NCBI GenBank assembly: GCA_002684375.1
Contig: NYVC01000032.1
Span: 1-17,539 of the forward strand
DNA length: 17,539 nucleotides
DNA from: Marinovum sp.
GTDB taxonomy: Bacteria > Pseudomonadota > Alphaproteobacteria > Rhodobacterales > Rhodobacteraceae
Direction: 5' to 3'
The translations under genes were made by a program, and so were the position numbers. Under the pieces are notes generated by a model. The model searched no databases, was not told where the DNA came from, and worked only from the letters and a program-made list of their open reading frames with translations. Below, piece after piece: positions 14,408 to 17,539 of the stretch (its first letter is position 1; each line of letters begins with the position of its first letter).

Positions 14408-15121
14408 ATGGCAACGACTGAAAGAGATGGTAATAAAATCGCTAGACATCTGAGGGATGCGATCCTCAGGTTGCAATATCGTCCTGGTCAAAATCTTGAC
14501 GAAGCCGAGCTTTCCGAAGCTCTAGGGGTTTCACGGACACCTGTGCGCGAGGCCATTATTCAATTAGTAGCGGATGGTTTGGTCGTGCGGGATGGCCGCA
14601 AAGCCCGGGTTTCGCCGCTCGATTTAGATGACGTCCCCAAGCTTTATGACGCCTTACTGATTTCCAGCCGAATGGTTCAAAGACTTGCTGCAAAAAACCG
14701 AACGGAAGATGATCTTAGCTCGATTAAGAAAATGCTCATGCGGTTTGAAAACGTAACCGAGGCAACCAGCGGCGTTGAGCGGTCCGAGGCCAATTTGGAA
14801 TTTCACTTTGCCATATCACGCGCCGCTGGAAATAAGTACTTTCAAGCCTTCTATGATCAAGTTTTGATTGATACCATCCGCCTCGCACGGGTTTGTTTTT
14901 CCGATCAACTCTCCCCCGATGCCGACTCAGTCTCATCGTTGTCGGCACATTTGGAGGAAACGGTCAGGCAGCATCGACTTATTTTAGCAGCGATTGAAGA
15001 TGCAGACGCCGACACGGCCGATGAGCTTGCGGTATTACATCATAAACTGACAACAGAACGGATTAAAAAGGTGTTGTTTTCGGGCGTATTTGACGACAAG
15101 CAACTGCAATTAGGAAGCTGA
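14408..15121 (+). CDS. GntR-family transcriptional regulator with FCD ligand-binding domain
   Basis: From the ATG at 14408 the product is 237 aa. An in-frame TTG at 14393 would add five residues. The N-terminal winged helix is typical: LRDAILRLQYRPGQNLDEAE, then LSEALGVSRTPVREAIIQLV (recognition helix SRTPVREA) and ADGLVVRDGRKARVSPLD. The rest is an all-helical FCD domain. Its metal/ligand-site positions include NLEFHFAISRAAGN (His in E-F-H-F) and later His residues in ETVRQHRLILAAI and in HHKLT near the C-terminus. Regulators of this class usually repress catabolic operons and release DNA when bound to an organic acid. Divergent orientation to the hyuA operon and the palindrome in between indicate it controls that operon and itself. 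Five bases or fewer separate its stop from the enzyme remnant downstream. Confidence 0.92.
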   Translation: MATTERDGNKIARHLRDAILRLQYRPGQNLDEAELSEALGVSRTPVREAIIQLVADGLVVRDGRKARVSPLDLDDVPKLYDALLISSRMVQRLAAKNRTEDDLSSIKKMLMRFENVTEATSGVERSEANLEFHFAISRAAGNKYFQAFYDQVLIDTIRLARVCFSDQLSPDADSVSSLSAHLEETVRQHRLILAAIEDADADTADELAVLHHKLTTERIKKVLFSGVFDDKQLQLGS

Positions 15122-15122
15122 A

Positions 15123-15245
15123 GATCGTTTGGCACTCGCAGGCTTGGAGCAAGCCGCCAACAAGTTCAAAGGCGCGACCAACGTGGTTTTGCTGTGCGGA
15201 TCAAACTACGACAAAGCCACTTTGGCGCCTTTGCTGGCCGATTAG
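15123..15245 (+). pseudogene. C-terminal remnant of a PLP-dependent threonine/serine dehydratase-type enzyme
   Basis: Directly after the regulator, in a different frame, 40 codons read DRLALAGLEQAANKFKGA then TNVVLLCGSNYDKATLAPLLAD and stop at 15243-15245. A-L-A-G-L followed by N-V-V-L-L-C-G-S-N-Y-D is the usual C-terminal helix and strand of fold-type II PLP enzymes (threonine/serine dehydratase group: V-V-x-V-x-C-G-G-N-x-D). There is no start codon or ribosome binding site, an in-frame TAG lies at 15111-15113, and the lysine- and glycine-loop domains are absent. I infer a deletion that fused the end of such a gene to the end of the regulator gene. Alternatively it could be a chance frame, but the match is specific enough that I favour a remnant. 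Confidence 0.55.
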
Positions 15246-15309
15246 CCGGTCACCCTACGGCCATTGCTTTCGCATTACATTTGGCGGTGACCCTCCGGGA
15301 GGGGGGGCG

Positions 15310-16584
15310 TCACGCCCCACGCCCGGCGTCCGGGTCCGCAATCTGTTTCATTGCTGTGAGAAACTGGGCGATTTCCTGTCGGCTGTTATAGTGGCACATT
15401 GACACCCGCACACAGCCATCAAGCCCCAGTGGATCAAGGATATTGCCCGAATAATGATCGGCCTTGCGCAGATGGGTGCGAATACCCTGTGCGTTCAGCG
15501 CCGACACCACATCAACCGAGGCCACGTTATCGATATAAAGCGCCACCAGCCCTTCGCGCGCGGGATTATCGGCGCCCCCGATGATATGCCCCCCCGCCAT
15601 TTCCGCCAAGCCGGGCAGGTTGCCGGTACCGTTGATCATCGCATCCGTCAATGCCGTCTCATGGGCATGGATCGCTTGTCCTGCCGCAATAAATTTTGCC
15701 CGACGGTCCGTCTCATCCGTCACCTGAGACCCGAGCCATTCAAAATAACGCACCACCTCAGACAGGGTGGCATAAGCGCCGGTGTCACGGGTGCCCAGTT
15801 CCCAATTGTCTTTGGGGCCGCCAACCAGCATATCATGCGGCAAAGACCGCAAGCGGTCTGAAATCCACGCCAGCCCATAACCGTGGCGGGAAAACATTTT
15901 ATACGGAGAAATCACATAGCCATCCACATCATAGCTGGCGATATCAATGCCGCCATGGGCAGCGTGCTGGATACCGTCTACGATGATAAAACAGGCCGGT
16001 GCAACCTTGCGGATGACAGCAGAAATCGCTGCCACATCCACGGCCATACCCGTCACCGGCGAGGTGTGCAAAATCGTAGCAACACGGGTGTCCGGGGTCA
16101 CATGGGGGGCATAATCCTGCGCGGTCACCAGCCCGGTGGCATCATCATGAGGGACTAAAATATGCGACTGCCCAGCGATTTTTGCCCAGCGGGCGCACCC
16201 GCTGCGGGTGGCAGGGTGTTCCAGTGTCGAGCCCAGCACATCGCCGCCAGCCACACTCCCAAGGCAGGCATTCATGATCAGTCGAAACAACAGTTCGGTA
16301 CCGCTTTCGCCCATAAAAAAGCTGCCATCAGGGGCATTCATGAAATCCCCCATATCTTTTTTAGCTTTGGCAATCACGCGAACCAAGTCGTGCGATCCGG
16401 CGTTGTCGCGCCCCTGATTGTCGGGAATGGCAGCATAGTGGTGCGAACAACGCACAACTGAATTGAGCGTCAACGCCCCACCGGCGTTTTCAAAAAACAC
16501 CCGCGGACCCTGTTGTGGACAACTGTCCACATGAGCGAATTTACCTCTGATATCTTCAAGCAGGGCGGGGGAAATCTCTGACAT
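15310..16584 (-). CDS. Class-V aminotransferase-family PLP enzyme (cysteine desulfurase-like, no catalytic Cys)
   Basis: The 424-aa product is a fold-type I PLP enzyme. Asp203 (IIVDGIQHAAHGGID) should pair with the pyridine nitrogen, with His207 close by. Lys229 (SPYKMFSRHGYG) is the Schiff-base lysine. E-H at 122-123 fits the ring-stacking His. The N-terminal FFENAGGALTLNSVV and the C-terminal CVRVSMCHYNSRQEI match desulfurase-type class-V enzymes. In those enzymes the catalytic Cys lies in an H-C-A loop after a 'GI.TR' strand. Here the equivalent reads GIRTHLRKADHYSGN, with Tyr/Ser and no Cys between ~199 and ~390, so canonical desulfurase activity is unlikely. Lyase, kynureninase-like or aminotransferase roles remain open. 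It is convergent with the regulator gene and is not part of the hyu operon. Confidence 0.85.
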   Translation of the reverse strand: MSEISPALLEDIRGKFAHVDSCPQQGPRVFFENAGGALTLNSVVRCSHHYAAIPDNQGRDNAGSHDLVRVIAKAKKDMGDFMNAPDGSFFMGESGTELLFRLIMNACLGSVAGGDVLGSTLEHPATRSGCARWAKIAGQSHILVPHDDATGLVTAQDYAPHVTPDTRVATILHTSPVTGMAVDVAAISAVIRKVAPACFIIVDGIQHAAHGGIDIASYDVDGYVISPYKMFSRHGYGLAWISDRLRSLPHDMLVGGPKDNWELGTRDTGAYATLSEVVRYFEWLGSQVTDETDRRAKFIAAGQAIHAHETALTDAMINGTGNLPGLAEMAGGHIIGGADNPAREGLVALYIDNVASVDVVSALNAQGIRTHLRKADHYSGNILDPLGLDGCVRVSMCHYNSRQEIAQFLTAMKQIADPDAGRGA

Positions 16585-16817
16585 GTGGGCGATCTTTCTA
16601 AGCTCGTTACGATTGCCAAACCTGTCTGTCGCCTCAAAGACGTTTTGACAAGAGCCCGCAGTGCGAAGACCCCGTGAAACCTAACGACTGGGAAATTAGC
16701 CCTTTACCTTGTTGGCGAGACCAAGATGCGGGCCGCAGCTGACATAGTCTCGACTGATAAATATTGGAAAGTCATTTCCGCAATTGGCAAGGCGTTACCA
16801 ACAGACTAAACAGATGT

Positions 16818-17513
16818 ATGGAATGGATTTATCGACTTACTGAATTCTCACGTTGCGACTTAAGCGCTTTGGGCTTGCTGGTTATTTGCTTTTTTTTCAT
16901 CGGGCTGTTGATCGAAAATGCGCCGGCCTCATATCCCTCTGTCTCTCAATTGATGGCAGAGTACAGACGCAGTTGGATGCGGCATATGGCGGCCCGCGAT
17001 GTTCGAATTTTCGACGCGCAGGTTCTAAACGGGTTGCGCCAAGGCACAGCATTTTTCGCCTCCGCCACCATGCTGGCCACTGGTGGTGTTTTAGCGCTGA
17101 TCGGCAACGCTGATAAATTGATCGATGTGGCCGATGATCTAAGCCTGCAACCCGTTGCAGAGGTCGTTTGGGAAATAAAGCTGTTTTTGACACTACTTTT
17201 AGTGACGAACGCCTTTTTGAAATTTGTTTGGGCCCATCGCCTGTTTGGCTATTGTGCCATTTTGATGGCGGCCGTGCCGAATGCGCCTGAAGACCCGCAA
17301 TGCCTGCAGATGTCGCGCAAGGCTGGGGAAGTCAATATAACAGCTGCACGCAGCTATAATCGTGGCTTGCGGGCCATCTATTTCTCAATTGCCTCCATTG
17401 CTTGGCTGATCAGCCCGATGGCACTTATGGCAGCAACCGTGATCACATTCGGTGTCTTGCTGCGGCGCGAATTCCTGTCTAGATCACGCGCACTCCTTTT
17501 GGATGAGGGTTAA
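16818..17513 (+). CDS. DUF599-family membrane protein
   Basis: I chose the ATG at 16818 (MEWIYRLTEFSR) because it matches the family's usual N-terminus. An in-frame TTG at 16764 would add 18 atypical residues. The product is 231 aa with about four hydrophobic segments, near 15-33, 73-95, 115-133 and 185-214. Conserved DUF599 blocks are SVSQLMAEYRRSWMRHMAAR, then DVRIFDAQVLNGLRQGTAFF, and the C-terminal N-R-G-L-R-A-I-Y-F-S (about 178-187), followed by WLISPMALMAATV and LLRREF. The family is common in alphaproteobacteria and its function is unknown. No operon partner is visible within the window. The ribosome binding site is weak. Confidence 0.85.
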   Translation: MEWIYRLTEFSRCDLSALGLLVICFFFIGLLIENAPASYPSVSQLMAEYRRSWMRHMAARDVRIFDAQVLNGLRQGTAFFASATMLATGGVLALIGNADKLIDVADDLSLQPVAEVVWEIKLFLTLLLVTNAFLKFVWAHRLFGYCAILMAAVPNAPEDPQCLQMSRKAGEVNITAARSYNRGLRAIYFSIASIAWLISPMALMAATVITFGVLLRREFLSRSRALLLDEG

Positions 17514-17539
17514 TATCAGCATCAGAAACTGACTGAAAC

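Noticed and set aside
15248..15292. Inverted repeat GGTCACC ... GGTGACC with a 31-nt spacer
   Set aside because: Arms are only 7 bp with a long loop and no T-tract; it could be chance in a GC-rich gap.
15304..15319. GC-rich hairpin GGGGCG-TCA-CGCCCC at the end of the class-V aminotransferase gene
   Set aside because: It overlaps the stop codon, has a 3-nt loop and no U-tract, so I do not call it a terminator.

Overview
The window looks like an accessory region of an alphaproteobacterial chromosome, most likely from the Rhodobacterales (Roseobacter-type). I infer this from the TRAP transporter plus HyuA/HyuB catabolic operon, the CcmE- and pseudoazurin-type periplasmic proteins, and the style of the IS3/IS5 remnants. 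No rRNA, tRNA or CRISPR array was seen.

Left part (1-3969) is a relatively AT-rich patchwork of insertion-sequence debris with a few surviving genes. A secreted protein with a peptidoglycan-binding-like segment followed by the start of a DUF1800 domain runs off the left edge. Next come a 3' remnant of an IS3-family transposase that has lost its catalytic Glu, a short secreted or membrane-anchored CcmE-like protein whose haem-binding His is replaced by Phe, a second IS3 3'-end remnant, a convergent pseudoazurin-type cupredoxin, a 220-bp element with 39-bp imperfect inverted repeats, the 5' half of another IS3 element, and the 5' part of an IS5-type transposase cut by it. A gene-poor stretch of about 360 bp follows.

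Central part (3970-14241) is one long minus-strand operon with tight spacing or overlaps. Transcription order is hyuA - hyuB - TRAP substrate-binding protein - TRAP small permease - TRAP large permease - SDR dehydrogenase - Gfo/Idh/MocA oxidoreductase - GAF protein - metal-dependent amidohydrolase. A GntR/FCD regulator (14408-15121) is divergently transcribed. A perfect TTGTA-N3-TACAA palindrome in the divergent intergenic region overlaps a plausible -10 of the regulator and is the best operator candidate. The set reads as import of a small, probably carboxylated compound, ATP-dependent opening of a cyclic amide-like bond (HyuAB), a second hydrolytic step (amidohydrolase), and oxidation (SDR and Gfo/Idh). 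The substrate cannot be named from sequence.

Right part (15122-17539): directly behind the regulator lies a 40-codon C-terminal scrap of a PLP-dependent dehydratase-type enzyme that has lost the rest of its gene. Then come a convergent class-V aminotransferase-like protein lacking the desulfurase cysteine, and a DUF599 membrane protein on the plus strand.
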